From Skeletonema tropicum (Eukaryota; Bacillariophyta; Thalassiosirophyceae; Thalassiosirales; Thalassiosiraceae): a stretch of DNA of 64,000 nt. The notes under the pieces are model-generated. The model worked only from the letters and a program-made list of their open reading frames with translations, searched no databases and was not told the DNA's origin. This document shows positions 9,270 through 20,726 of the stretch, piece after piece; positions within the stretch are counted from its first letter, which is position 1, and each line of letters starts with the position of its first letter. The stretch lies in the NCBI GenBank assembly GCA_037178625.1, contig CM074129.1, forward strand, positions 4,091,963 through 4,155,962, in the 5' to 3' direction. The translations under genes were made by a program, and so were the position numbers.

Positions 9270-10690
9270 GCTACACTGACGCCCCATTTGCCAGCTAATT
9301 GTTTAACCAGAGCGTTCATCAGCCACCAAGCAGAGGCAGAGGGGGTGAAGTCCCGACGTCGTTCAAGACAAGCCTGCTTGTACTTCCGGATTTTCTCCTT
9401 CTCTGTTGCCTCAAGACAGACAAAGTGCTTTGTTGCGGTAGGATCAGCAGTCCGCGTCAGTAATGCGAGTGTCGGACAGTTTGGCGCTGTCTCAGCCAGA
9501 AGTGGAAGACTATCACATCTCTACGCTCCTCCTTTGTTGTCACTCGGGTCGACGCATCGGTTGCGTCGTGTTGTGACGCAGTTTCGGCATTTTCTGCGAC
9601 AACATCCTCTTCAGCGGGGCGTGGAATATCATTGTGGAGGCAATGGACGAGACTGCCCACTTGCATTGGGGAGCATGTTTATCCAGCGGCGTAAGGTTGT
9701 ACCGAAGAGGTAGTTGTCTCGAAACTTCTCTTCCTCCGCCGACAGAATCGTGCCATCAAGGCGGCTTGGCTTGGGACAGTCGTTTGCCAGCATCCAGTCT
9801 CACAGATCCATTCCAACCTCCTGATCTCTCCCTTCCCAATTGGGTGGGAAAGTACTCAGCATCGGTCTCTATTTCACCATCCCCGAGTCGATCTTTGCAT
9901 GTCCGCCGTTTTCTTGTGGGATCTCGTGCAGAGGTCCCGGCGATTAACTAGCGCGTCAACCAGGTGCTTCACCGACTCTCGCGAGTTTTGATGCAACCCT
10001 CTGTTGTTCCACTGGGAACCGGATTGCCAAGCTTGCATGTTGACAGAAAATAGGAGTCGCAACTGTCCAGATCAGTAATTCCGATGGTGAATAGGGTGTC
10101 CAAGCACCACTTTCCCACCCCCAAATTCCCACTTTCCCACCCCAGAATCCCACGCCGACGTGGGATTCTGAAAATCAGAATCCTACGTCCACCCCAGAAT
10201 CCCACGTCGACGTAGGATTCTACTTTTCCACTTTCCCACCTTAGAATCCCACGCATTTTTTATTTTGTGCGGGGAGTATCGTGCAGGCCCTCGGAAAGTG
10301 GGAATTTGGGGGTGGAAAAGTGATGCTTGGACATAAATGGGAATTTGGAACCCAGATTCCCACCTCGGAATCCGAGGTAGGAATCCTACGTGGGAAAGTA
10401 GGAATCCTATGCTCTGCTTGGACACCCTAATGCAAAATAGATAAATAAATACAAAGTTAATCAGATTAGATATGTTCTCTTTGATCGCAACTTCAATCGG
10501 TGCAAGAAGGGGCCCCACGTCCGGAGATGATAGATGTGTCCAATCATTCTGAATGATTAGAACAAACGCAGAATAGGGCGCCTGGGGTTGTGTGTAGATA
10601 CATTTGCCGAGTACTTTCACGCAGTAAACCCACTGATCCACTTCCTTCTTAGCCCACTCTTACTTCCCGGCCGCATCACCATACACTTCA
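9270..10690 (-). pseudogene. Decayed reverse-transcriptase-type gene, split by a MITE-like element
   Basis: Minus-strand fragments in shifting frames resemble the region after the catalytic core of a reverse transcriptase family that I recall as common in diatom genomes. The piece at about 10460-10650 reads QWVYCVKVLGKCIYTQPQAP then YSAFVLIIQNDWTHLS, ending in PLLAPIEVAI. The piece at about 9350-9480 reads ITDADCPTATKHFV then LEATEKEKIRKYKQACLERR and RDFTP. Between them are stops and frame changes, and the element at 10092-10429. The catalytic YxDD region is not present. The assignment rests on remembered family patterns, not on a search. A protein-profile search of the six-frame translation for RVT-type C-terminal regions would settle it. 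Confidence 0.45.
10092..10429. mobile_element. MITE-like element, 338 bp, terminal inverted repeats
   Basis: The ends are TAGGGTGTCCAAGCA at 10092 and its exact reverse complement ending at 10429. The interior is built of subterminal inverted motifs: repeated TGGGATTCT/AGAATCCCA and GTAGGATTCT blocks, including a near-palindrome around GGATTCTGAAAATCAGAATCC. It has no coding capacity. The 8-base flanks (ATGGTGAA and ATGCAAAA) match at five of eight positions, so a target duplication is possible but not clear. The TAGGG-type ends would fit a hAT-derived MITE. It sits inside the reverse-transcriptase relic. Confidence 0.7.
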
Positions 10691-10999
10691 CCAAGGTATC
10701 AAAGTAATTCTATATCGATTGAGTTCATTGAAGTTATTTCGAGCATTCATCAAGAGATACTCATAGTCATTCCCTGGGACGTAGCGTGAGTTCTCAGAGG
10801 GGGATGGGATACGCAGGAAAGGGTGGGGGAGTTGGGTCAGTGCTCGCCTCCGCTAGTAGCTCCCGAGCTTCAATTTGGCTGGAACCTTCCGTCACACTAC
10901 ATCAACATCATCTCCATCTTCCATCAGTCCCGTCATCTCCATCTCGTCCCGTCTCCGGATCAGTCACCGCGTCCCGCATGTTCAGCCACACAGCCGGCT

Positions 11000-12028
11000 C
11001 TCATTAAAGATTCAGGTGTACTCGACAACTTGGTACCAGATGAAGGCCAACAGGAGGAGATACGAAGCTTCCTACACAAGAACTATGTCGAGTTATCTGA
11101 CTGCTACAAATTCTACAGCGCAGTAAATTCCGGTGGTGGTACCCATACATTGGAATTCATTGAACTAAACAAGTTCTTGTCAGAGACTTCCATCCTCGGT
11201 GAAGAACACTCAAGCGCTATTTTGAGAATCTTTATTGACAGCCATATCAGTGCGAAGAGTGGGAAATCCAAAGTGAAGCCTAGTATCCACAGTGAGATCC
11301 ATCGGCATGAGTTTCTGCTCGCACTGATCAAGATTTCAATCTTCAAATTCATTACGTTGCCAAAGAAGGAGATTGCTCGTCTCAAGAGACTGGGGCAGCA
11401 TTTCCCCAACTCCAAGCGTAATGTTCCTACTGCGCCAAAGGCATTGGAGCTGGTATATGAACAGCACCTCGCGCCTGTGCTGGCAAATATGCCCGCTGGT
11501 GCAAAGATGAGAGACGCAGTAGCTTCGAAGGAAGTCTTGATTCTGTTTTATGACAACCTCGAAGCCCTGAAGAAGTGCTTCAGACAATTTGCCAAGTTCA
11601 AATCAGAAGATGGATCAATCTCCTTGTCAGAGTTCTCCGCGTTTGCCATGGCCGCTGGATTCAGTGGAAGCGGAGAACGTCGTATGGGTCTACAAAAGTC
11701 GTCGTCTTTCCGCAGCGGAAGGGCCGCTGAGCGGAAGCATTCCATCACGGGAGACAAAACGAGTAAAGGGGTAACATCGAAAGATATTCGTCAAATCTTC
11801 AGTGCATCACAGAATGATAGACCTGAAGAAGTTGAAGAGAATAATAAGGAAGATGTGAGTCATTACGAAGTGATGACCTTCTCTGAATTTGTAGAGGCTA
11901 TTGCAAGACTCGGAGTGATGAAGTTTGCTCAAGGCAGTCCCAAGGAAGGCTCTGATGAGCAGCGTGAGGAACTTTCATACTATGAATGCATCAAATTGGC
12001 AGTCGAAAAGGCGTGCTCGATTGAATAA
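11000..12028 (+). pseudogene. Partial 3' duplicate of the EF-hand-like gene
   Basis: This encodes the last 342 residues of the protein at 7182-8783, with only a few changes (for example Val to Ile, Thr to Lys near the end). The open frame continues upstream to about 10823, but that part is unrelated, Pro/Ser-rich, and offers no ATG before the junction; the first in-frame ATG lies deep inside. The promoter, N-terminal domain and coiled coil are missing. It may be a dead copy, or a chimeric exon using the CACACAG acceptor just upstream of the junction. The near identity shows the duplication is recent or kept by gene conversion. Confidence 0.75.
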
Positions 12029-12081
12029 GAGCAAGATATAACACAGTATTTTACCAAATATTCTCTCTATATAATCTACTT

Positions 12082-13538
12082 TCATTTTGCCAATTCCATC
12101 ACTTTCCTTATAGCATCAAGATTCTTTTTTTCATCTGGCAAATAATACTTCTCCGACACCAAGGGAAATGGAGTGTCGTACCCTGCAACACGCTGAATAG
12201 GCGCCTCCAAATGAAAGAAACACTCCTGTTGCAACGTAGCCGCAACCTCGGCACCAAACCCACATGTAATTGGTGCCTCATGACTTACAATCAGCTTCCC
12301 CGTCTTCTTCACACTACGGATGATAGTTTCCGAGTCCCAGGGGAGCAATGTGCGCAAATCGATTAGTTCACAAGATATCCCTTCCTTGGAGGCGAGGTCA
12401 CATGCCTGTTGTAGCTTGCTGAGTTGAGCACCCCATCCTACAATGGAAACATCTGTCCCTTGCTGCATGATTTCAGCCTTGCCGAGAGGAATTTCATAGT
12501 CGGCATCTGGCACTTCCTCTACTGCAGATCTGTAGAGAATCTAATCATGAACAGTGGCAGGCGGCAAATAGATGAGAGTATGGTGGATTCATCTTTGAAG
12601 ACGCACGGCGTATTCAATATATAGTACCACACCAACAAATTGATCGCAACAACGACCAATCAAGCAAACAAATCAACACTTAATCACTTCTCTCTCACCT
12701 TTGGCTCCAAAAAGATGACAGGATCCTTACACCTAATCGAACTCAACAACAACCCCTTCGCACACCGCGGACCCCTTGGCATCACCACAACCAACCCCGG
12801 AGTATGACACAAATACGCCTCCGGACTCTGACTATGATACAACCCCCCATGGCCCACCGCCCCACAAGGCGCACGTAACGTCACCCCACCACAACTCCAC
12901 TGATTCCCACTCCGATATCGAAACTTGGCCATCTCATTGACAATCTGATCAATCGCTGGGAAGATGTAATCTGCAAATTGAATCTCACCAATGGCAGTTC
13001 CACCCATGGAGGCGTAACCAATGGCCATCCCGGCAATGCCATTCTCACTTAGCGGAGTGTTGAATACACGGTGCTGTCCGAATTCGTCACGTAGGTTTTG
13101 GGAGGTGCGGAATACCCCCCCAAAGGCGACGTCTTCACCGAATAATATGGCGGTGGGGTCGGTAGATAGGGAGGTGTGGAGGGCCGAGTTGATGGATTGG
13201 AAGAGGTTGAGTTTGGTGGTGGGTCCTAGGGAAGTGTAGTCTGGATCAGGTCTGGTGGGATTGTAGGATTCGTAGGGGAATGGTGCAGCTTGTTGTTCGT
13301 TATCACGTTCATCGAAATTATTGTTGTGAGATGCTTCTTGATAGTGTGATGCGGCAGCGGCGGATGATGAATAGCATGATTGACCGATAATCATCGCTGC
13401 CAAGTGTTGCTGTCGCTGATTGTTATGAAAGAAAGTTGGTGTTATTGATTTGCAGCAGCTGGCCATGATGTCATGTCGATGCATTGACTGGGCCAACAAT
13501 CGCAATCGTCGAGACGATCTGAGAAGAGTTGATGACAT
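12082..13538 (-). CDS. BCKDHB: Branched-chain 2-oxoacid dehydrogenase E1 subunit beta, mitochondrial
   Basis: Two exons, complement(12082..12529, 12688..13538), give 432 residues. The intron is 12530-12687 (158 bp, GT-AG). The join gives EPKVREK then SAVEEVP, which matches the spacing of the animal E1 beta (EPKILYR then AAAEEVP). The start is ATG 13538; the frame extends six codons further but only from a TTG. The N-terminus is Arg/Ser-rich and amphipathic, as in a mitochondrial presequence. E1 beta motifs seen include [57 protein letters not shown] and [15 protein letters not shown]. With the alpha subunit it forms the thiamine-diphosphate-dependent E1 that decarboxylates 2-oxo acids from Leu, Ile and Val. 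The gene is divergent from the small plastid gene at 14030. Confidence 0.93.
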
Positions 13539-13809
13539 CTTTTTTTGGCTGAACAAAATTATTGCAGCAGCAAATCTACTTTATAATCTTCTTGAGCAAC
13601 AGTATCAAAATGATTGTGGCATCAGTCATGGATTGTTCATCACATCAATCATTGCATTTTTTGGCTTCCTCCTTTTTGTTGTCATTGCAAGTCAAGTCAT
13701 CATCAATGCAATCAAATCAAGCTGGCGCTCAGAATTTTGAGTTTTGTTCTTTTGAAAGCAAAGCTACCGTTCCGCTTAGTATTTAATTGGGAGTGTTCTC
13801 ATCCCATCA

Positions 13810-13946
13810 ATTCACAGCGGTTCACGCCTGGTGTGATTTGACCTAACGTCTCTCATTATTTTTCTTCTTTTTTGTCACATTGTCTTGGAACTTTTGAAAA
13901 AAGTCCAAGAGACGCTACTTAATGGTCGCCGTGAACCGTTGTGAAT
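13810..13946. repeat. 137-bp element bounded by a 17-bp inverted repeat
   Basis: ATTCACAGCGGTTCACG at 13810 is inverted at 13930-13946 with one mismatch. Nested inside is a second inverted pair around GTCTTGGAACTT and AAGTCCAAGAGAC. The piece could fold into one long hairpin, like a very short MITE. It lies in the shared upstream region of the divergent genes at 13538 and 14030. No clear target duplication. Confidence 0.6.
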
Positions 13947-14029
13947 CGGAGTGGCACAGAAGAAGTTGCTTGCAACCATGACAAAGAATCGCCTATCTCT
14001 CTCTAGAGTAGTACTGTTTGCATAACACC

Positions 14030-14488
14030 ATGACGATCCTCTCACTCCTGCTGCTCCTTCAAGCGGTCAATGTGGCCTCATTTTCACCGGCACCCCGACA
14101 ATGTTATCAGCATCAGTATGAATACAAAGGTCAAGACCACAACACAAGACGTGTCGTTTCCAACGCACCCGGGTTAAAATACAGTCTCACAGTGGAAGAC
14201 TGGCACACTGCGTCTCAATTGCACCCACTTGATAATCTTGGTGTGATTGACGAAGAGTCATCGTCTGCTATCATGATGATGGGCCTGACTGATGCATATG
14301 AGGACGATATCAGTGGTACTGTTGCTGCCGACGGTAATAGGGTGGCTTCTCGTCAACCAAAAAAAATTTCAGCAGTGAATGGTGGTGGTGATATAATGAG
14401 AGAATTCACTGAGGCATTCTTTCCTGTTGTACTGTTGATTCTGTTGGAGATTTATAGTCAGAAAATTTTACAATTTCCATTGGCGTAG
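14030..14488 (+). CDS. Small plastid-targeted membrane protein, unknown
   Basis: The ORF encodes 152 residues from ATG 14030 (CACCATGACG); an upstream in-frame TTG was not used. Residues 1-17 form a signal peptide ending at VAS, followed by FSPAPRQ, a good diatom plastid cleavage motif with Phe at +1. The middle is hydrophilic. A single hydrophobic helix near the C-terminus (FFPVVLLILLEIYSQKIL) suggests a tail anchor or a single-span thylakoid or envelope subunit. No family was recognised. The size and single span resemble small photosystem or NDH-type subunits, but that is only a guess. Confidence 0.65.
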   Translation: MTILSLLLLLQAVNVASFSPAPRQCYQHQYEYKGQDHNTRRVVSNAPGLKYSLTVEDWHTASQLHPLDNLGVIDEESSSAIMMMGLTDAYEDDISGTVAADGNRVASRQPKKISAVNGGGDIMREFTEAFFPVVLLILLEIYSQKILQFPLA

Positions 14489-15000
14489 CGGTAGAGATAA
14501 AAAGAGTTCTTCAGATTGAGAGAGATGAGACAGAGATGACGACGACGACGACTCGACGTTATGAACACTAGAGTGAGAACAATTTGAGTTGAAAAGAGAT
14601 GGCAATTTGTAGAGAAACATAGGCACTTCAATAATTTAGGACCATATAAATTTCAACTAATTATTTGACACACAACGCATGCACAATCTTCACAGAAGAG
14701 AGTGGCGCCCGAGTGCCTTGTCTTCCTAAGAGGTAGTGGTCAAAATCTGTTCCTTCATTAATTCATATATACCTACGCCCTGCTCACTCAGACAGGTAGG
14801 AAAGAAGAAAAGACTTGGTCAACCCGTGATACGTCACATCGGCCTGGGAGCTTAGACAAAGAGAATGGATCGCGGGCAGAGTCTTTTGCCTCAACGTAGT
14901 ATTAGTTTTGGCATTGGCCAATTTGATGTATTGTACAAAGTAGCTCTGTCTTGAACGTACACGTTTGTGTGTCTCTTCACTGATAAGCATTATTATCTAT
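14489..15000. other. Convergent intergenic region
   Basis: This lies between the 3' ends of the small plastid gene and the ATPase gene. A GACGACGACGACGACTCGACG microrepeat-like tract occurs near 14535. Nothing else. Confidence 0.4.
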
Positions 15001-18000
15001 TTACATTGACAACGAGCTCAGCTGTGTAACCTTTTCACTGCACCCCCATTCTTCGTAACATTCCCTTGAACGTTCGATATGATAATCACCCCAATTATCA
15101 TCTCCCTGGGCTTGGAAGTACGCACTCGCCAGCTCATGCGCCAAAGCTCTATCTTGCAGGAACCCATTCCTACTTGATGTAACAATTGCATCATTGAATT
15201 TCTCCTTGGCCTTATTGTTCTTTCCATTCAGCACAGCAAGCTCCGCTTCTAGGGTGTATAGATAATGAACGACATTCACATTGCCATTCTTCGCCCAACC
15301 TCGAATTAATTGAATTGTTTTGTTTGCCAATTTCTTCGTGTGTCTCATCTCCCGTCCAGATGCAGATTGTGCTGCTTTCAGATAGGTCAGTGCCTCCAAG
15401 AAAGTGTAGCGCACTGAAGCAAACATGCAAGACAGGAAAAGTCGAACATTGCCCGCCTTTCGAACCAAGCCAATAGCCTCTCTCCACTGTTGGAAGAAGA
15501 TTAGTACCTCCAGCTTCATCAAGTTCACATACGCAGAAAGAGCGACATTGCCAGATGATGTTGCATTTGCCAAGAAGGAGTCCAATATCTTATCACCAGC
15601 TTTAACATCGATGCCACGAAGCTTCTTAACTGTTGCTGAAACAATGATAATACGCGACTTACTGAAGTCTTGTTTGAGTTGTGTCAATACTAAGATTGTC
15701 GCTTCAAGTTCTTTCTGAATGTCATCAAGTGGGCGACCAATAAAGTATAGGTGATAACTGCGAATAATAAGGCAAAAGCCAGCTCCTTCGTTTTCGCCTG
15801 TCTCAAGTCCTATCTGATAACCCTTCAGTAATGGCGCAATAGTATCATGGAGCGGTGACGCCCAGTGATAGCAGAAGGCCTGTGTAACGAATATCGTGTT
15901 AACAGTGCTTCTTCGCATACCTGGCCTTTCAATGATCAGTTCTGCTGCCTTGGCCATCTCTAGACCCTTTTGTGGTTTGCCAAAAGATCCGCAGAGCATC
16001 ATCCCAAGTCCAGCAAAACCAGACGACGATGTGGAGTTTATGCCGTGCTTCAGAGAAGTTGTGACCATCTGAAAGATGATCAGTGGAAGCATTGTTGGCT
16101 CAACGTTATGAATGGATGTGCAAAGGTACTGGTTCATCCTAATCCCCATTTCGTATCTTTCGTCGATGACTATGGGCAAATTGGCAATATCTTCAGCTGT
16201 TTTGTTCTTCAATAACCTCTTCACACGAATGTATTCTCTCATAATTGTGAATTTGGACGCTGGCTTCTTCTTTAGTGCTGTTAAGCCGAGCTGACGTTTA
16301 AAGTCAAGAGCTGCATCGATAGCTTCAATGTCCTTTTCTGCGGACAACAATGACCTCACTTTGATATCTGTTACTATGTACTTCTGCTTCGTATCGATAT
16401 CTTTGCTCAACACCTCTTCAATCAGCTCATTCATTAAGTCGAAATCACCAGTGACAAAGCAGGAGTTCGCTCCATAGCTGCACAAATCCAACATGGTAAT
16501 ATGATCACCCTCCCACCCCCTTGACCCAAGCGCCTCACGACCTGCCTGAAAGTAAACCTGGGCTGCGTCGAATGCTGCATTTTCGGATGCCTTGATTCCA
16601 GCTTTCAGATTCATTCTTGCCAACTCTTCACGTTCTTCGTCAGTGATGTTAGATGCTGTACAATTCAGTAGGCCCACCACCTCAAAGAGGCTAGCCTCAA
16701 GTTCTTCCGGAGAAAGACTCTTCAACAAAATACTGCCGATTCTACCTCGGAATGAGTCCCTTTGATCTGGACTGATGAGGTCGAATGCTGCTGATTGGAT
16801 CTGATCGTGCACAAAATGGCCCTCATCGTTATCTACCTCACAGAGACCCTCTACCTCTAATTCTTCAATCGAACTTGCATATGAAGCGTCACTACCATCT
16901 TGATTATTATCAGAGACACCCAGGTCACAATTGAGAAGAGACCCTGAAACTGATATCATTGAGTTTCTTATCGATGTCCTCATCTCTTCCCAGGAGATAT
17001 TATTCATAGCCTGTAGTACAGTCGATAAGCGGAAAGTAGCACCAAGGCAAGAGGCTACCATGAGCACCCATTGCGTCGCTTGCTCTAAGCGGTTCATCTT
17101 GTTCACAAGGACAGTTGCCACATTCTCGGTGACTATCTTTGAGTTGACTGCATCATCGTCCCAAGTCCACTTCAACGCACCAAAGTTGTACTCTAAGAGC
17201 TTTTCATCATGTAGAGATCTCAGAAACATCAAAACGAAGAAGGGATTGCCGTCTGTCTTTTTGTGGATTGTTTGTGCCAATGATATGACTTTGTTGTCGT
17301 CATCCTCCATTCCCAAGGCTTCCGCAACAAGAGGTACTACATTGTCTACATCAAGATTGCCAATCTTTACCTTAGTAATTCCCACATTCATTTGTTCGTC
17401 GAGATCTCGAATGTGGAGTGCAAGGGGGTGATGACTGCAATGTCACGAAGATGAAAAGGAAAGGTAATAGCAAGAATGAGAAGCTGATAGAACATGCATA
17501 GGGGCATTAGACACAAATACACCGCATACATCACTTACTCTGTTACTTCATCCTCTCGGTAAGCGCCAACAACCATAAGACTTGGAATCTCCCCATCCAG
17601 TACGATGCTCTTCAATAGATCCAACGTTGCTGTATCGCTCCACTGTAAATCGTCAATGAATAAGATCACACCCTTCAAGTTTGAGCAAATGAGTTTCAAT
17701 AATCGTTTGATTGCATAGTGCATTTGTGAGATTGATTCTTTACCGGCCGGGAGAATCAAACTGCCCAGCTTTGAAACAGAGGCATTCCTGTCAAGCGCTG
17801 CTGCATCTACCCCTAATGACGTAGAGTACGATGAAGTTCTTCGTCCTCCAAGCCCCAATAACTTTGCACATCCGGGCAACACACGCCGTAGTTGTTCTAC
17901 ATCCTCTTCATCAAACTCATCTCGAATCTTATCTCGTATCATTGTTGAAATAGACAAACCTCCCGACGAAGACAATCCTCCCTTTTCATTACTCTTTACC

Positions 18001-18476
18001 AAAATATACTTGGCAAGACTAGTCATGGCATTGGAGAATGCTGAGAGTGGCCTGAGTAATTTCTCATCGAATTTGCCAGATGCAAAAGCGAATCCATATT
18101 TGGCGGCGGGTTCTCCTAAGCCTTTCTGGATGAGGGCGGACTTGCCTGTGCCAGATGTTCCAGAGACTAAAATTAGATTGTTGTTGGTAGATTGTTTGTC
18201 AGGGTTGGACTCATCATCACGCTGTTCATTATTTTTACGTTCTTCGTTGTCAACCTTCTCATCCTTCTTCTTAATTAGCTCTCTTAATTTGCGCCGTAAT
18301 AATTTGATGTCATCATCTCGTCCATGTAATTTCATGTTCGATACGCGGAGCTGGGCAATATTGGCTGCTCGTTTGTTGATCTTTTGACTGTTTTCGGCAG
18401 CTGCGACGACAATGTTGGTTAGTTGCTGCGTCGTGGAACCCCCATATGCAGTGGAGGTGCTGGGGTTGTCGATCAT
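15001..18476 (-). CDS. STAND-type AAA ATPase with helical-repeat C-terminal region
   Basis: Two exons, complement(15001..17434, 17539..18476), encode 1,123 residues. The 104-bp intron has GTAAGTG and TTGCAG signals and restores the frame as EDEVTD then HHPLALHIRDLDEQ. The P-loop GTSGTGKS lies at about 106-113 and Walker B VILFIDD at about 270-276, followed by LQWSD and a GAYREDE sensor-like string. These are the marks of the predicted-ATPase group (COG3899, AAA_16) used as signalling switches. The remaining 800 residues are helical with TPR-like periodicity (for example AAFDAAQVYFQAGREAL). No kinase, cyclase or PAS output domain is visible, so partners are unknown. A paralogue lies at 1-922 and a relic at 1380-1530. 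Confidence 0.85.
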
Positions 18477-19354
18477 AATCGTTTTGGTGGCTCTCTGTAA
18501 CGAGCAGTTCTCTCTCTCTCTACTTCTATCTTATAATTATCGCAACCTGCTACCTGCGCTGCTACTTATTGTAATCGAAGTTGAAAAATGTTGCAGCGAT
18601 TGGAGTGAATAGATCCGACTTTGCAACTGAGATAAAGCAAAAGCAAAAGCAAAAGCAAAAGCAAGATTGTTTCTCACCTATATAACTCTCAGAGTTCCGC
18701 GCTGACGCAGAACTTCCTTCCAAACGCGCACGGTCTCTCAACCGTGACATACTTATGTAATTACAGAGGATGCTGTTCGCCGGCCGCTGAATTGGAACGC
18801 GAACCGGAGAACTTGTTACTTGCTTCCAACAACTCGACAAACACTCATTTTCGCTCGGAGGATAATTTTTGTGTCTCAAAGGTACATTAATGTCGTTCCG
18901 GTTTCGGATCTTGTTGAGGGGAAGTTGAAATTCAAGAAAAGTAGATGGAGCCGAATAAGGTGAAAGTGGTGATGACCAATACCTACATTTCGACGTAAAA
19001 TAATGAGGTGTGTGTGTTGTAAGAAGAGACGACATACAACAACAGCTTCAAGCAACCCCATTCATTACTCTATCCCAATTTATCCAAACCAAGATAATTC
19101 CTTGAGCATCTCTACCTTCAACACCACCCCGCCATCATTCATGCAAAAACTCAACATCGAATACGTCACGGTCACGTGCGTCCAAACCACGTCTCCTCCT
19201 ACATATGATGCTGGTGATATCCCCGATTAGAAAGGCTTAGTAGTCTTCGAGGCCCTGACATCGAAAGTCTACACTGCTAGGAACGTGAGTACCTTTGAGA
19301 ATGGAGGCAAGTCCCTTTTACGATGATGTTGATGGAAGAGGAGAGGGATGAGGG
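18477..19354. other. Intergenic, with a short hexamer microsatellite
   Basis: Upstream region of the ATPase gene. Near 18634-18664 is a tract of about five AAAAGC units. Short ORFs on both strands lack motifs. Confidence 0.45.
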
Positions 19355-19759
19355 ATGAGCCTGAAGTTAGCGAATGTGATATTGTGGAGACTGCTCTTAC
19401 TCCTGAGTAATTCTGTGCCCTGTGTAGAGTGTCTCTGCGTCAATCATCGCGGAAACTGTATACTTTCATTGCAGCTACCATCGATCTTCAATCGTAATCG
19501 TAATCGTAATTGGATTGTGTGTCATGGCTTACAGAAAGGGTTGAGGAACGATGAGTTTAGGACTTGTATGATGTCTTGGAATCCTCATCTTCGAAATTAT
19601 CGTTTCCCTTATTTTACCTCTAGATCTGTTCATTCCTACAGAATTTCAAGATCAGCAAGTGTTCTATCTTCATTCTTCTATTTCTTTCTGTTTCCATTTG
19701 TACAATTTGTGACGTTTAAGGTACATCATTCATGTTATATCCCCGTGATAAATGAATAG
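19355..19759 (+). CDS. Doubtful small ORF with a hydrophobic N-terminus
   Basis: The ORF encodes 134 residues from a true ATG. The first 25 residues could be a signal peptide (ANVILWRLLLLLSNSVPCVE), and a second hydrophobic stretch lies near the end. An internal Asn-Arg repeat comes from a TCGTAA microsatellite at about 19495-19512. Composition and lack of a family make this a weak call; it may be chance. Confidence 0.2.
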   Translation: MSLKLANVILWRLLLLLSNSVPCVECLCVNHRGNCILSLQLPSIFNRNRNRNWIVCHGLQKGLRNDEFRTCMMSWNPHLRNYRFPYFTSRSVHSYRISRSASVLSSFFYFFLFPFVQFVTFKVHHSCYIPVINE

Positions 19760-20726
19760 GGGCATTTCAATCTCGAAGGAATAAGTCTATGCTCCAAAAC
19801 GTAGATGTTTCCATTGAATCTCTTGCCTATCCGAAAAAAATATCACATCACTGCATCTCCCAAATCAACCTATATCATAAATAATCAAATTCCTCTGATA
19901 CTATTTCTGGTTGGTGCGTTCAGTCCTCAACCTCAACTCAGACCTTCCAGCTCGACTTTGAAACTCACGAAATAGCTCTATTTCAAGATCGAGTGTATTT
20001 GAACTGCGTAGAGATTCCTGTGCAGCGGAGCCTATGGAGTTGGGAGCAACGAATACAACCGCTGCGTTGTTGTTGCGGCAACACAACATTAAGTCGATGA
20101 ATTTCATTGTTCACTTGTGTGAGTTGGCTGATTGTTTGACTCGTCACCGATCAAAATGTACTGATGGATGTGATAGTATCACAATGACGTCTGCTTCAAA
20201 ATGAAAATGAGAGGATGAGTACAAGACAAGGTGCACCAATATTGAACGGAGTCGCGATAATGCACGTGAACGTAGTAGCTTCGTGCGGCTGAAATTTTAT
20301 GGCGAGAAAGGTTCTTTTTCAACGGGAACTGTCCAAGAATGCTTCCATTTAACTTTCTTGGAATCCATGTGTTTCTCCTGAATAGTATGCCTACTGAACT
20401 ACTTTGGAGGATTTTGGTGACTGTCGAGGCCTTTTGGACTTTTATATGCAAAATTTGAGGATGCAGTCTGAACGGAAATGGGGAAGAATTGTGATGGGAA
20501 TTGAAATTGGACCTTCTCAAACATGTTCGCAAGTGTTTCTCAATATAGTACTGATTCCTTCATAGTAAAACGGTCGTAACGGATCAGGACCAATATTAGT
20601 TACTGTGGGCTTTCGCAAAGTGTCACACATTGGCACCACCAACTGTGCTGAATAACGTGTGAGAGCGCACTATCACACGTTTGCGCAGAGGGGCCAATTA
20701 GTTTTCGGCTGGCCTTTTATCTGTAG
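19760..20726. other. Intergenic, no gene seen
   Basis: AT-rich sequence with scattered short ORFs and no motif. It holds the upstream region of the zinc-module gene. Confidence 0.4.

Noticed and set aside
9288..9713. 141-codon plus-strand ORF
   Set aside because: It starts from a non-ATG codon and overlaps the minus-strand reverse-transcriptase relic, which explains the sequence better.
12684..12699. Splice donor at 12698 (AAG then GTGAGAG) for the E1 beta gene
   Set aside because: It is a good consensus, but it would not keep frame with the available acceptor; the donor at 12687 restores the exact family spacing EPKVREK then SAVEEVP.
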